A stretch of 64,000 bases of DNA from Limibacillus halophilus (GCF_014191775.1 NZ_JACHXA010000011.1:59647-123646), one strand, 5' to 3'. Shown: positions 54,397-63,806, counted from the first letter of the stretch. Numbers and translations are program-made. Notes: a model not told the origin generated them from the letters alone.

Positions 54397-55737
54397 ATGA
54401 CCTATGTGTTTCACCGTCACACCAAGGCCAACTACCCCGTCGCCGTCGCTGGCGACGGTCCCTATGTCATCGACAGCACGGGCAAGCGCTATCTGGACGC
54501 ATCGGGCGGCGCTGCTGTCTCTTGCCTGGGCCATAGCAACCGCCATGTGATCGAGGCGATCAAGGCCCAGCTCGACAAGATTCCCTACGCCCACACTTCC
54601 TTCTTCACGAACGAACCGACCGAACAACTTGCCCGGCATCTGATCGAAAGAGCCCCGGCAGGGTTGAACAAGGTCTACTTCCTTTCCGGCGGCTCGGAAG
54701 CCAACGAAACCGCCATGAAAGTGGCCCGGCAATACTTCGTTGAGAAAGGCGAACCTCAGCGCCGGCACTTCATTGCGCGCAATCAGAGCTATCACGGCAA
54801 CACACTTGGCGCCCTGGCCGTCGGCGGCAATCCTGGACGACGCGAACTGTTTCAGCCGCTGTTGATCAACACCACCCACATCGACCCCTGCTACGCCTAT
54901 CGTCACCAGCGCCAGGACGAAAGCATCGAGGCCTATAGCCTGCGCGCCGCCGACACGCTGGAGACAGCGATTTTGGAACTGGGGCCCGACAGCGTGATCG
55001 GTTTCCTGGCTGAAACCGTCGTCGGTGCGACCCTTGGCGCGGTGCCCCCCACACCTGGCTATTTCAAGCGCATTCGCGAGATTTGCGACAAGTACGGCGT
55101 GCTGTTGATCCTTGATGAAGTTATGAGTGGGATGGGACGGACAGGCACGCTCTACGCTTGCAAACAGGATGGAATCGCTCCCGATATCCTAACCTGCGCC
55201 AAGGGTTTGGGCGCCGGCTATCAGCCCATCGGCGCCTGTCTGGTCTCAGGCGCGATTTTCGATACCATCGAGCAAGGCAGCGGCTTTTTTCATCATGGCT
55301 TCACCTATATCGGCCATCCAACGGCCTGTGCTGGCGCCCTTGCGGTGCAACAGGTGATCGAACAAGAAGGCCTCCTCGCAAAAGTGCGCGACAAAGGGTC
55401 GGCCCTGACCGAACGCTTGACCCATGCCTTCGGTCAAAATCCTTACGTTGGCGACATTCGCGGGAGGGGTTACTTCCAGGGCATCGAACTGGTATCCGAC
55501 CGCGACAGCAAAGAGCCCTTCGATCCCGCTCTCAAGATTTTCGCCAAGATCAAGGCCAAGGCCATGGAGAAGGGCCTGATGTGCTACCCAGGCGGCGGCA
55601 CCGTCGATGGAAAGAAGGGCGACCACGTGCTGCTGGCTCCCCCGTTTATCTTGGAAGACAGCCATCTCGACGAGCTTATCGAGAAACTTTCCGCCAGTCT
55701 GTCCGAGGTGCTGCGCTCAGAAGGAATTTCGGGTTGA
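54397..55737 (+). CDS. Class III (omega/aspartate-family) aminotransferase
   Basis: The 446-residue PLP enzyme begins MTYVFHRHTKANYPVAVAGDGPYVID. It has FLSGGSEANETAMKVARQY, LLILDEVMSGMGRTG and the PLP-lysine in LTCAKGLGAGYQPIGA. Group III members transfer an amino group between a primary or beta-amino acid and pyruvate or 2-oxoglutarate. The donor is not determined. The stop overlaps the BKACE gene (TGATG), suggesting that the enzyme yields the keto acid that BKACE consumes. The ATG at 54397 is chosen by the normal N-terminus. Confidence 0.9.
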   Translation: MTYVFHRHTKANYPVAVAGDGPYVIDSTGKRYLDASGGAAVSCLGHSNRHVIEAIKAQLDKIPYAHTSFFTNEPTEQLARHLIERAPAGLNKVYFLSGGSEANETAMKVARQYFVEKGEPQRRHFIARNQSYHGNTLGALAVGGNPGRRELFQPLLINTTHIDPCYAYRHQRQDESIEAYSLRAADTLETAILELGPDSVIGFLAETVVGATLGAVPPTPGYFKRIREICDKYGVLLILDEVMSGMGRTGTLYACKQDGIAPDILTCAKGLGAGYQPIGACLVSGAIFDTIEQGSGFFHHGFTYIGHPTACAGALAVQQVIEQEGLLAKVRDKGSALTERLTHAFGQNPYVGDIRGRGYFQGIELVSDRDSKEPFDPALKIFAKIKAKAMEKGLMCYPGGGTVDGKKGDHVLLAPPFILEDSHLDELIEKLSASLSEVLRSEGISG

Positions 55738-56591
55738 TGACCCAGCCGACACCCGACTCCACCAGTCAAACCTGGGAGCCCTTGGTTCTAACCGTCGCCC
55801 CGAACGGCGCGCGCAAGACCAAACGCGACCACCCTGCCCTGCCAATCACTCCGGCGGAACTGGCGGCAGAAGCCGAAGCATCCCTGGCCGCCGGTGCGGC
55901 GATGATCCACCTGCATGTGCGTGATGCCGAAGACCAGCACAGCCTGGACCCAGGGCGCTATCGCGAGGCTATCGACGCCATACGCGAACGAGTCGGGAAT
56001 AAGATCGTGATCCAGATGACGACCGAAGCGGTGGGCCGTTACAGCCCTGCCGAGCAGATGGCGTCGGTCCGTGCCGTGGAACCGGAAGCGGTCAGCTTGG
56101 CGGTACGGGAGTTTTTCTCCGACCCGAATCTGGAGAAGGACGCGGCTCGCTTCACTCACGAATTGGCCGAGCGCGGCGTCATGGCGCAATACATCGTCTA
56201 TTCCGAGGAAGATCTGCAGTGGTTCAGCAGCCTGCGGGATACCGGCAAACTGCCGATCCAAGCGCAGTCCTTGCTGTTCGTTCTCGGCCGCTACACGGCT
56301 GGACAGCGGTCTGAGCCAAGCGATCTGTTGCCTTTCCTGCGCGCCAACAAACCAAACTATAGCTGGGCGCTGTGCGCCTTCGGCCCGAAAGAGGCAGCTT
56401 GCGCCGCGGCCGCAGCGACCCTTGGCGGCCATGCTCGGGTTGGGTTCGAGAACAACCTGCTTCTTTCAGACGGAACCCCGGCCCCCAACAATGCCGCGTT
56501 GATTGCGCAAGCGGTTGCAATCGCGCGCGCTATTGGTCGCCCGCTTGCCAGCGCAGATACTCTGAGAATGGCTGCCAAGACAGTGCCATAG
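55737..56591 (+). CDS. Beta-keto acid cleavage enzyme (BKACE, DUF849 family)
   Basis: The 284-residue TIM-barrel protein has the metal-binding MIHLHVRDAEDQHSLDPGRY, IVIQMTTEAVGRYSPAEQM and the C-terminal HARVGFENNLLLSDG. BKACE enzymes condense a beta-keto acid with acetyl-CoA, giving acetoacetate and a new CoA ester; specificities vary widely. The one-base overlap with the aminotransferase stop (TGATG) implies coupled translation and a shared pathway. Confidence 0.88.
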   Translation: MTQPTPDSTSQTWEPLVLTVAPNGARKTKRDHPALPITPAELAAEAEASLAAGAAMIHLHVRDAEDQHSLDPGRYREAIDAIRERVGNKIVIQMTTEAVGRYSPAEQMASVRAVEPEAVSLAVREFFSDPNLEKDAARFTHELAERGVMAQYIVYSEEDLQWFSSLRDTGKLPIQAQSLLFVLGRYTAGQRSEPSDLLPFLRANKPNYSWALCAFGPKEAACAAAAATLGGHARVGFENNLLLSDGTPAPNNAALIAQAVAIARAIGRPLASADTLRMAAKTVP

Positions 56592-56918
56592 AATCTCCCT
56601 TCTGATATTAGGGGTAGAATTCTGGCATAAGGTCCGCTTCAATAGGGCCAAGGCAAGGCGCGGCAAAAGCGCTGGCTGAACAGGGTAGTGAATTCACTGG
56701 GAGTACACTTGGAGGGCATCGCTTTGCGCGTTGCCTTTGTGGGTCTCTATTCCATTCGGTCTGCCGTGCGTCCTGCCAGGTCCCCTGGCATGGGGCTGTA
56801 TTTAGCTCTATGCCATCGGTGCCAACGCGATACGAAACAAACAATCCGTGCGCCTTGGTAAAGAAGCGCTTCAGAGAGCAACCGAGGACGAAACAAAAGA
56901 TTGGGAGATATAGTAATC
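56592..56918. other. Intergenic region upstream of the TAXI-TRAP transporter
   Basis: About 330 bases without a defensible gene. An inverted repeat (TGCCAGG at 56774-56780 and CCTGGCA at 56784-56790, 3-base loop) is the only clear structure; it lacks a U-tract, so it may be an operator for the transporter. GGGAG near 56903 serves the solute-binding protein. Confidence 0.4.
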
Positions 56919-57902
56919 ATGAGGAAACTGGCATTCGCATCCTTGGCCCTGGCATTCGCTGCCGGCGCCTGGCTGGGTACCGGCACCCAGGAAGCAAAAG
57001 CCCAGAACCAGCAGTTCATTTCGATCGGCACAGGCGGTGTGACCGGCGTCTACTATCCCACGGGCGGCGCGATCTGCCGTTTGGTCAACCAGAACCGCAA
57101 GGAGCACGGCATTCGCTGTTCGGTGGAATCCACCGGCGGTTCGATTTACAACATCAACACCATCCGCACCGGTGAGCTTGAATTCGGTGTAGCCCAGTCC
57201 GACTGGCAGTATCATGCCTATCATGGCACCTCCAGCTTTGCGGACCAGGGCCCCTTCGAGAACCTGCGCGCGGTTTTCTCGGTGCACGCCGAGCCGGTCA
57301 CGATCGTGGCTCGTAAGGATGCGGGCATTGCCAACATTACCGATATCAAAGGCAAGCGCCTGAACATCGGCAATGCCGGTTCCGGTACGCGTGGCACCTG
57401 GGAAGTGATCGAAGAAGCGTTGGGTTGGTCTCGTGACGACCTGGCTCTTGCCGCCGAGTTGAAGTCCGCCGAAACCGGACAAGCACTCTGCGACAACAAG
57501 ATCGACGCCTACTTCTGGCTGGTGGGTCACCCCTCAGCGCTGACACAGGAAACCGTATCGACCTGCGATGCGATCCTTGTCAACGCCACCGGCGATGCGA
57601 TCGATAAGCTGGTTGCTGACAATCCTTACTTCCGTCACGCGACGATCCCCGGCGGCATGTATTCGAGCAACGCCGAAGACGTGAACACCTTTGGTGTCGG
57701 CGCGACATTCGTATCTTCCGCCGACGTTCCCGATGAAGTCGTTTACGTGGTTGCCAAGGCTGTCATGTCGAACCTTGATGATTTCCGGAAGCTGCACCCC
57801 GCTTTCGAGCATCTGAAAGCGGAGGAAATGATCCGCGATGCACTATCCGCGCCGCTGCATGACGGTGCCGTCAAGGCCTACAAGGAGCTTGGACTGATGT
57901 AA
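56919..57902 (+). CDS. TAXI-family TRAP transporter solute-binding protein
   Basis: The 327-residue protein has a signal peptide ending near QEAKAQ (about residue 29). It then has SIGTGGVTGVYYPTGGAICRLVN, characteristic of TAXI proteins, and VGNAGSGTR-like NIGNAGSGTRGTWEV for ligand contact. It binds a substrate in the periplasm and delivers it to the fused permease encoded next. TAXI substrates include glutamate-like and other acids; here unknown. The ATG at 56919 follows GGGAG. Confidence 0.92.
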   Translation: MRKLAFASLALAFAAGAWLGTGTQEAKAQNQQFISIGTGGVTGVYYPTGGAICRLVNQNRKEHGIRCSVESTGGSIYNINTIRTGELEFGVAQSDWQYHAYHGTSSFADQGPFENLRAVFSVHAEPVTIVARKDAGIANITDIKGKRLNIGNAGSGTRGTWEVIEEALGWSRDDLALAAELKSAETGQALCDNKIDAYFWLVGHPSALTQETVSTCDAILVNATGDAIDKLVADNPYFRHATIPGGMYSSNAEDVNTFGVGATFVSSADVPDEVVYVVAKAVMSNLDDFRKLHPAFEHLKAEEMIRDALSAPLHDGAVKAYKELGLM

Positions 57903-57913
57903 GGTCCAGGAAT

Positions 57914-57943
57914 GAGGGCGCCGGTTATATGATCGGCGTCCTC
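57914..57943 (+). other. Stable hairpin between binding-protein and permease genes
   Basis: GAGGGCGCCG pairs with CGGCGTCCTC (one G-U pair) over a 10-base AT-rich loop, 12 bases after the binding-protein stop. No U-tract follows, so it is more likely an mRNA stabiliser or attenuator raising the level of the binding protein over the permease than a full terminator. Confidence 0.45.
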
Positions 57944-58011
57944 ACTACCTGCTCTATTGGGCTTTGTTGCTGAGGCAGCGTGCCGCTGCGACGTTTTTCC
58001 GGGGGAACATC

Positions 58012-60657
58012 ATGAGCGAACAATCGACTGACCGGACCACTGCCCCTGCCGTTGATCTGGAGGATCTTGTCGCCTCGACAGATACCGGCAACCGGCAGCC
58101 TACGGGTTTCGTCGCTCTTTTAATGACCCTGACCGCGCTAACCTGGTCGCTGTTTCAGCTTTACTACGCCTCTAACATCCCCTCGGTCATTCATAGCGTT
58201 TTCGGTATCAACCTGATCTTCAATTTGGACGATGCCCGCGTTATTCACGTCGCCTTTGCCCTCATGCTGGCGGCCATGTCTTATCCGCTCTTCAAGTCCT
58301 CACCACGCGATTCGATTCCCTGGTACGACTGGCTTCTGGGTCTCGCTGGTGTTGCCGCTTGTCTCTATCTTTTCGTGTTCAAGGATAACATCGCAGTGCG
58401 CGCCGGCCTGCCGACGACCGGCGACCTGGTGATGTCCAGCATCGGCATGGTGGTCCTGATGATCGCGGCCTATCGCGCGCTCGGACTGCCTTTGGTCATC
58501 GTCTCCTCCGTTTTCCTCGTCTACGTCTTCTTTGGCGACAAGAGCTTCATTCCCGATGTCATCCAGTGGAAGGGCGCCTCCTATGGCAAGGCCATGTGGC
58601 ACTTCTGGATGCAGACCGAAGGCGTCTTTGGAATCGCGGCGGGTGTTTCCGCCTCGATGATCTTTCTATTCGTGCTGTTCGGGTCGCTTCTCGATAAGGG
58701 CGGCGCCGGAAACTACCTGATCAAGGTGGCTTTCGCCCTGCTCGGGCATCTGCGCGGCGGCCCGGCGAAAGCGGCTGTTGTTTCCTCGGCGATGACCGGC
58801 CTGATTTCCGGATCCTCTATCGCCAATACCGTCACCACCGGAACGTTTACCATCCCCCTCATGAAGCGGGTAGGATTCACCGCCGAGAAGGCGGGTGCGA
58901 CCGAGGTGGCGTCGTCGGTAAACGGCCAGATCATGCCGCCCGTCATGGGTGCGGCGGCCTTCCTGATGATCGAATACGCAGGCGTGAGTTACCTGGAGGT
59001 TGTTCGCCACGCGGTACTGCCGGCATCGATTTCCTATATCGCCCTGCTTTACATCGTTCATCTGGAAGCTTTGAAAGCCGATATGAAGGGCCTGCCACGG
59101 CCCGGACCTGCGCGCACGGTCCTACAAAAGCTGACCGGAATGCTTGGCGGCTTTGTCGGCATCGGCGTGCTGGCAGCAGCGGTTTACTACGGACTTGGAT
59201 GGATCAAGGTCGCCGCCGGCGATTCAACCTTTTACGTGGTAAGTCTTCTGTTTGTCGCAGTTTACGTCGCGCTGCTGTTCTTATCTTCACGCGTGCCGGA
59301 TCTTGAGATCGACGATCCCAATTCCCCCGTCGTGGAGTTGCCGGAGGTCCGACCGACAGTGCTGTCCGGCCTTTATTATCTGCTTCCTATCGTAACGCTG
59401 GTCTGGTGCCTGATGCTGGAGCGCCTTTCTCCGGGCTTGTCCGCCTACTGGGCCACGATCGCCATGATCTTCATTTTGCTGACACAGCACCCTTTGAAGG
59501 CCCTGTTCCGTGGCCAACTGAATTTCCTCGCAGGCTTCAAACAGGGGGTATTGGAGCTCTACGAGGGGTTGCTGGCGGGCGCGCGCAATATGATTGGCAT
59601 AGCGGTGGCTACCGCCATCGCCGGTATCATCGTCGGCACGATTTCCCTGACCGGCGCGCACCAAGTCGTCGGGACTTTCATCGAGTTCTTATCAGGCGGT
59701 AGCTTGATGGTCATGCTGGCCCTGGTCGCGGTATTCAGTTTGATCCTAGGCATGGGCTTGCCAACAACCGCAAACTATATCGTCGTCTCATCTCTAATGG
59801 CCGGCGTGGTGGTCGAGGTCGGCGCCCAAAATGGCCTGATCGTGCCCCTGATTGCGGTTCACCTTTTCGTTTTCTACTTCGGTATCATGGCGGATGTGAC
59901 GCCGCCTGTCGGTCTTGCTTCTTTCGCGGCAGCGGCCATCTCAGGCGGCGATCCGATCAAGACCGGCGTGACGGCCTTTTACTATTCCTTGCGAACCGTG
60001 GCGCTGCCGTTCCTGTTCATCTTCAACACGGACTTGCTGCTGATCGACGTTACGGTGATCGAGGCAATCGCTGTCTTCATCGTGGCTACTTTCGCGATGC
60101 TCTTATTCGCGGCAGGCACTCAAGGTTACTTCTTTGCACGCAACAAGGTATGGGAAGCCGTCGCTTTGTTGGTCATTGCCTTCACGCTATTCCGGCCCGG
60201 ATTCTGGCTTGATCTGCTGGAACCACCTTACGAACAGCGTCCGCCAACGGAAATCGCCGAAATAGCCGGCGCGGTCGAAGCTGGCGCGGAGCTGCGGCTG
60301 GTGATCGAAGGGCCGACCATCCGAAATCCGGACAAGGTTCAAAGCCTGCACTTCCTCCTGCCCATGGGCGACGCCGAACCGGATGGTGAGGCGCGTCTGG
60401 CCCGCGAGGACTTCGTTGTCATGATCGATGGCGACGATGTGGTTCTGGAAGAGCCTTTCCGTTTTGGACCCAGCGGCAGTGTGCCAGGGCAGAAACTTGC
60501 GGATTTCGATTTCTATGGAGACCCGCCCGTTAAGTTGGTCGCCATCGAGCTGGAGCGCGATCGCTTGCCCAAGGAGATCTTCTACATACCGGCATTGCTT
60601 CTCTTGGCGTTGGTCATCATGTTGCAGCGGCGACGCACTGACGTACCCGCTTTTTAA
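58012..60657 (+). CDS. TRAP transporter fused permease (DctQM type) with C-terminal DUF3394 domain
   Basis: The 881-residue polytopic protein has about 16 hydrophobic helices. The small-permease part comes first, then the large-permease core with GNYLIKVAFALLGHLRGGPAKAAVV, SGSSIANTVTTGTFTIPLMK, GMGLPTTANYIVVSSLMAG and FYFGIMADVTPPVGLASFAAAAI. The C-terminal periplasmic-facing DUF3394 stretch (about 680-870) ends in a final helix. It drives Na+-coupled import with the TAXI binding protein. The ATG at 58012 lies behind GGGGG. Confidence 0.92.
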   Translation: MSEQSTDRTTAPAVDLEDLVASTDTGNRQPTGFVALLMTLTALTWSLFQLYYASNIPSVIHSVFGINLIFNLDDARVIHVAFALMLAAMSYPLFKSSPRDSIPWYDWLLGLAGVAACLYLFVFKDNIAVRAGLPTTGDLVMSSIGMVVLMIAAYRALGLPLVIVSSVFLVYVFFGDKSFIPDVIQWKGASYGKAMWHFWMQTEGVFGIAAGVSASMIFLFVLFGSLLDKGGAGNYLIKVAFALLGHLRGGPAKAAVVSSAMTGLISGSSIANTVTTGTFTIPLMKRVGFTAEKAGATEVASSVNGQIMPPVMGAAAFLMIEYAGVSYLEVVRHAVLPASISYIALLYIVHLEALKADMKGLPRPGPARTVLQKLTGMLGGFVGIGVLAAAVYYGLGWIKVAAGDSTFYVVSLLFVAVYVALLFLSSRVPDLEIDDPNSPVVELPEVRPTVLSGLYYLLPIVTLVWCLMLERLSPGLSAYWATIAMIFILLTQHPLKALFRGQLNFLAGFKQGVLELYEGLLAGARNMIGIAVATAIAGIIVGTISLTGAHQVVGTFIEFLSGGSLMVMLALVAVFSLILGMGLPTTANYIVVSSLMAGVVVEVGAQNGLIVPLIAVHLFVFYFGIMADVTPPVGLASFAAAAISGGDPIKTGVTAFYYSLRTVALPFLFIFNTDLLLIDVTVIEAIAVFIVATFAMLLFAAGTQGYFFARNKVWEAVALLVIAFTLFRPGFWLDLLEPPYEQRPPTEIAEIAGAVEAGAELRLVIEGPTIRNPDKVQSLHFLLPMGDAEPDGEARLAREDFVVMIDGDDVVLEEPFRFGPSGSVPGQKLADFDFYGDPPVKLVAIELERDRLPKEIFYIPALLLLALVIMLQRRRTDVPAF

Positions 60658-60678
60658 ACGCAAACTGGGAGACAAGCA

Positions 60679-61107
60679 TTGTACAAAGACATACTGCTTG
60701 CCGTCGACTTGGCCCACGAGAATACTCAGTCCAACGCGGTCGCCAGTGCTGTCGCCTTTGCGCAGCAGTTCGACGCCCGGCTTCATCTAATCACTGTGGT
60801 TCCGGATTTCGGGATGTCTATCGTCGGCGGATTTTTCCCGCCCGACTACGAGAAGAAGGTGCTTGAGAAAGCGAAGAATGATCTCCATTCCTTCTCTGGA
60901 AAAGCCATTCCGGAAGGCCTAGCCGTACAGCACATCGTTGGGCACGGTGCGGCCTACCGGGAAATCCTGCGCTATGCGGAGGAAACAAAGTGCGACCTTA
61001 TCGTCATGGCCTCTCACCGACCGGAAGTTTCAGACCATCTGATCGGCCCCAACACAATGAAGGTCGTGGGGCACGCAAATTGCTCCGTCCTGGTGGTGCG
61101 CAGTTAA
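60679..61107 (+). CDS. Universal stress protein (UspA family)
   Basis: This 142-residue single-domain protein has YKDILLAVDLAHENTQSNAVASAVAFA and the nucleotide-binding end MASHRPEVSDHLIGPNTMKVVGHANCSVLVVR, typical of ATP-binding UspA. The start is TTG 60679 after GGGAG. Usp genes often follow TRAP permeases and bind the transporter or ATP to tune uptake. The next gene starts inside its 3' end. Confidence 0.88.
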   Translation: MYKDILLAVDLAHENTQSNAVASAVAFAQQFDARLHLITVVPDFGMSIVGGFFPPDYEKKVLEKAKNDLHSFSGKAIPEGLAVQHIVGHGAAYREILRYAEETKCDLIVMASHRPEVSDHLIGPNTMKVVGHANCSVLVVRS

Positions 61108-61958
61108 CCCTTTGGTTCGCCATTTTCCTGACCGCCTTGGTGTTGGCGGCTTGCGCTGCGAAGTCGGACGATGTCTCCCTCCCGGAAACCATCAAAATTC
61201 CAGCCGGGCCATTCATCATTGGTTCGGACCGAACCGAGCGTGAAGCAGCCTATCAGCTGGACGAAGCGGCGTATGGCCATCAAAGAACCCGGCAATGGAA
61301 ATGGTACGAGAATGAGCCGGATCGGCAGATACTAGAGCTACCGGCGTATGCCATCACGCGAGCACCCATAACCAAGGCTCAGTATGCAGCCTTTGTGGCG
61401 GCCAGCGAGCACCCGGCCCCCGACGTCGACCCAGACACATGGGCCGGCTACAAGCTGATTCATCCCTACGAACGAACGCGGCGGCATGCCTGGGGCGACG
61501 GCGGCTACCCTGCGGGGCGCGGCAACCACCCGGTGGTGTTAGTGACCCACGCCGACGCCATGGCTTACGCCGCTTGGCTTAGCCTGCGGACCGGCCAGAA
61601 CTGGCGTCTGCCGAGCGAGGCTGAATGGGAGAAGGCGGCGCGCGGAACCGACGGGAGGCGCTTTCCTTGGGGCGACGTTTTTGATGCCAGTTTTCTCAAC
61701 AGCCACGACGCCGGTCCCTTCGATACACTGCCGGTCGGGTCTTTTCCGCAAGGCGCCAGCCCTTTTGGGCTGTTGGATGCCGCCGGGCAGGTGTTCGAGT
61801 GGACCGCCACACCGGAACGGTCAGGCCGTTTCATCGTAAAGGGTGGCTCCTGGGACGATTCGGGCTGCGGCATCTGCCGGCCCGCCGCCAGGCACGGGCG
61901 GCCCGAAACCCTGAAGCATATCCTGATAGGCTTTCGGCTTGTGCGCTCTCACGATTAA
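61080..61958 (+). CDS. Formylglycine-generating-enzyme (SUMF1)-like lipoprotein
   Basis: About 292 residues. A hydrophobic signal ends at a lipobox (LTALVLAAC, Cys near residue 24). An FGE-sulfatase-like domain follows: ETIKIPAGPFIIGSDR, ITRAPITKAQYAAFVA, NWRLPSEAEWEKAARGTDGRRFPWGD, GLLDAAGQVFEWT and FIVKGGSWDD. The Cys pair of true FGE cannot be confirmed. The start is uncertain; the TTG at 61080 overlaps usp by 28 nt and gives the lipoprotein signal. It may be an envelope factor coupled to the uptake operon. Confidence 0.65.
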   Translation: MLRPGGAQLTLWFAIFLTALVLAACAAKSDDVSLPETIKIPAGPFIIGSDRTEREAAYQLDEAAYGHQRTRQWKWYENEPDRQILELPAYAITRAPITKAQYAAFVAASEHPAPDVDPDTWAGYKLIHPYERTRRHAWGDGGYPAGRGNHPVVLVTHADAMAYAAWLSLRTGQNWRLPSEAEWEKAARGTDGRRFPWGDVFDASFLNSHDAGPFDTLPVGSFPQGASPFGLLDAAGQVFEWTATPERSGRFIVKGGSWDDSGCGICRPAARHGRPETLKHILIGFRLVRSHD

Positions 61959-62059
61959 GACAAAACAACGCGAGCCTCTTGCGTTTTCCCGCGAAGCTCA
62001 TAGCCTGCGGAGGAATTGCGACAACCCGCCCCCCAAGCGGGAAGAAAGGTAGGGACCCG

Positions 62060-62824
62060 ATGCGGAACGTGGAGATCGTCAGTAAGGCGGCCGTCACTGC
62101 AACAGTGGATTTTGACAAGCTTTCGGAAAAGGAACTCCGGCGCATGGCCGAAGCTGGCCATGAAGTGCTGAACGTGCACCGCGTACTCGCAAAGACGGGC
62201 GACAACGTCGTGGGCGAGTTGTTGCGCGACAACGGAACCTTCTATGAGTGGGATCACTATCCGCCGGGCGATGTCTATGACTCGGAGACTCATTCCCAGT
62301 ACTACTACCACGCCCACCCCTTCGAAGAGCGTTTCGACCGGGAACACGGCCACCTCCACACCTTCCTGCGCCCAAAGGGCATGCCCAAGGGGATCAAACC
62401 GGCCGATGTTCCAGGCGCCAAGATGCCTAAAGACTCAAACGATAAGCTTAGCCACTTGATAGCGATATCCATGGATTCTGCCGGGCTCCCTTTCCGACTG
62501 TTCACGACCAACCGCTGGGTTACCGGCGAAGTCTGGTACAAGGCCGATGACGTGATTGCCATGCTGGGTTACTTCGAAATCGACCACACCCGCCCCTCCT
62601 GGCCCGTCAATCGCTGGATCACGGCCTTCCTGCAACTCTACAAGCCGCAGATATCGCAGTTGATCCGAGCGCGGGACCGCTTCGTCCAGGAGTGGCAATT
62701 GGAGCACCCCGGCGAGGATGTCTACGAGGACCGCAACCTTGAAGTCACCTCGATCATGGATATCAGTGTCGAGGGGCAAATCCAGGCAATCGGCCGGGCT
62801 CTGGAGAAGCGTAACGCCGCATGA
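62060..62824 (+). CDS. DUF6969-like hypothetical protein
   Basis: The 254-residue cytoplasmic protein carries the pattern KELRRMAEAGHEVLNVHRVLAKTGDNVVGEL, HYPPGDVYDSETHSQYYYHAHP and HLIAISMDSAGLPFRLFTTNRWVTGEVW. These conserved His, Tyr and Trp positions suggest a metal- or substrate-binding site. Family naming is from memory and only moderately sure; no function is known. The ATG at 62060 follows AGGTAGGG. Confidence 0.55.
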   Translation: MRNVEIVSKAAVTATVDFDKLSEKELRRMAEAGHEVLNVHRVLAKTGDNVVGELLRDNGTFYEWDHYPPGDVYDSETHSQYYYHAHPFEERFDREHGHLHTFLRPKGMPKGIKPADVPGAKMPKDSNDKLSHLIAISMDSAGLPFRLFTTNRWVTGEVWYKADDVIAMLGYFEIDHTRPSWPVNRWITAFLQLYKPQISQLIRARDRFVQEWQLEHPGEDVYEDRNLEVTSIMDISVEGQIQAIGRALEKRNAA

Positions 62825-62840
62825 CGCCAGACACGTCGCG

Positions 62841-63344
62841 CTAGCAGTCTTCGCAAGGCTCAATCGGCAAGTCCCGCTTCAGCCAGCCGGGGCCATAGTT
62901 GGGATTGCCAAACATCCCCTCGGTGACGTTGTAGACATTCGTGAAGCCACGCTCCTGCAGCAATTTGTAGGCATAGGAGGAGCGCACGCCAGCGGCGCAA
63001 ATCAGCCCAACCGGCCGATTTAGGTCGCCGTCACTCGCGGCGACGATCTTTTCCACGAAGGCAACGAATCCCTCAGGATCGTGAATCGTGACGGTACGCG
63101 CGGATTTCGGAATGCCGGTGTCCCGCCATTCGCGAGGCGACCGGACATCAACCAGCATCAGCGCGTTGCGGCCAATCATCTCGGCTGCTTTGTCCGCTTG
63201 CAGGTGACGCTGCTCGGCACTCTGTGCCCGCACGAAATCACCAACGGAGGGTCCTACCACGCCAAGCAGCAGAACAGCCACCGCCACACCAAGAAAACGG
63301 CGGCGACTGGCAAATAGTCCGTTCCTTCGCGCCAACCTCGTCAT
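62841..63344 (-). CDS. Tat-exported rhodanese-domain protein
   Basis: The 167-residue protein has a twin-arginine-type signal (SRRRFLGVAVAVLLLGVV). Its rhodanese domain has LMLVDVRSPREWRDTGIPKSA and the active-site loop ICAAGVRSS with Cys, then FTNVYNVTEGMFGNPNYGPGW. It should transfer sulfur or act as a thiol sensor in the periplasm. A C-terminal CEDC pair is unusual and could form a disulfide. Confidence 0.85.
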   Translation of the reverse strand: MTRLARRNGLFASRRRFLGVAVAVLLLGVVGPSVGDFVRAQSAEQRHLQADKAAEMIGRNALMLVDVRSPREWRDTGIPKSARTVTIHDPEGFVAFVEKIVAASDGDLNRPVGLICAAGVRSSYAYKLLQERGFTNVYNVTEGMFGNPNYGPGWLKRDLPIEPCEDC

Positions 63345-63504
63345 GCAGGCAATCTATGCCTATCCACAGTCGGTCACAAGAAACCCGCCCCATCTTCAAG
63401 CAGAAGTGAAAGGGTCGCGTTTGGAGCATCGGCAGCCAATCACCCTCCCCTGGTCGTTTCCCTTGCGCATGACCATAAGCTTGGCTATAACGCGGCTCGC
63501 CTGA

Positions 63505-63581
63505 CGGGGAGTAGCTCAGCCTGGTAGAGCACTACGTTCGGGACGTAGGGGCCGGAGGTTCGAATCCTCTCTCCCCGACCA
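63505..63581 (+). tRNA. tRNA-Pro (CGG)
   Basis: A 77-nt cloverleaf: CGGGGAG/CTCCCCG acceptor stem, discriminator A and encoded CCA. The anticodon stem is CTACG/CGTAG with loop TTCGGGA (anticodon CGG), and the T-arm has GTTCGAATC. The leading C at position 1 is characteristic of bacterial tRNA-Pro. Confidence 0.96.
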
Positions 63582-63596
63582 GTCTAGGCAGTTGAA

Positions 63597-63630
63597 GGGC
63601 CGCATCCTCGCAAGGGACGCGGCCCTTTTT
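63597..63630 (+). terminator. Rho-independent terminator after tRNA-Pro
   Basis: GGGCCGC pairs with GCGGCCC over a 15-base loop and is followed at once by five T residues, 15 bases after the tRNA-Pro CCA. Confidence 0.88.
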
Positions 63631-63806
63631 GCATTTCCATCCCCCAGGCCGCGCCCGCCCCGCCACCATCTTCCAGCTTCCATTCACCGGCTGCCTCTTG
63701 CGGACTCCCACTAAGCTATTCCCACGCTTTTCTTTCGGGACAAAACGATACAAAAGTTAAATTGCTGTTTTCAAGTTTTCTACTATTTTTATAGACAATA
63801 CAACAA

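Noticed and set aside
55158..55736. Upstream in-frame extension of the BKACE gene inside the aminotransferase
   Set aside because: The extension is an alternate-frame reading of the aminotransferase gene; the conserved start is the ATG at 55737 overlapping its stop.
63532..63753. Minus-strand open frame of 73 codons
   Set aside because: It overlaps tRNA-Pro and the terminator and has an Arg/Gly-rich translation without features.
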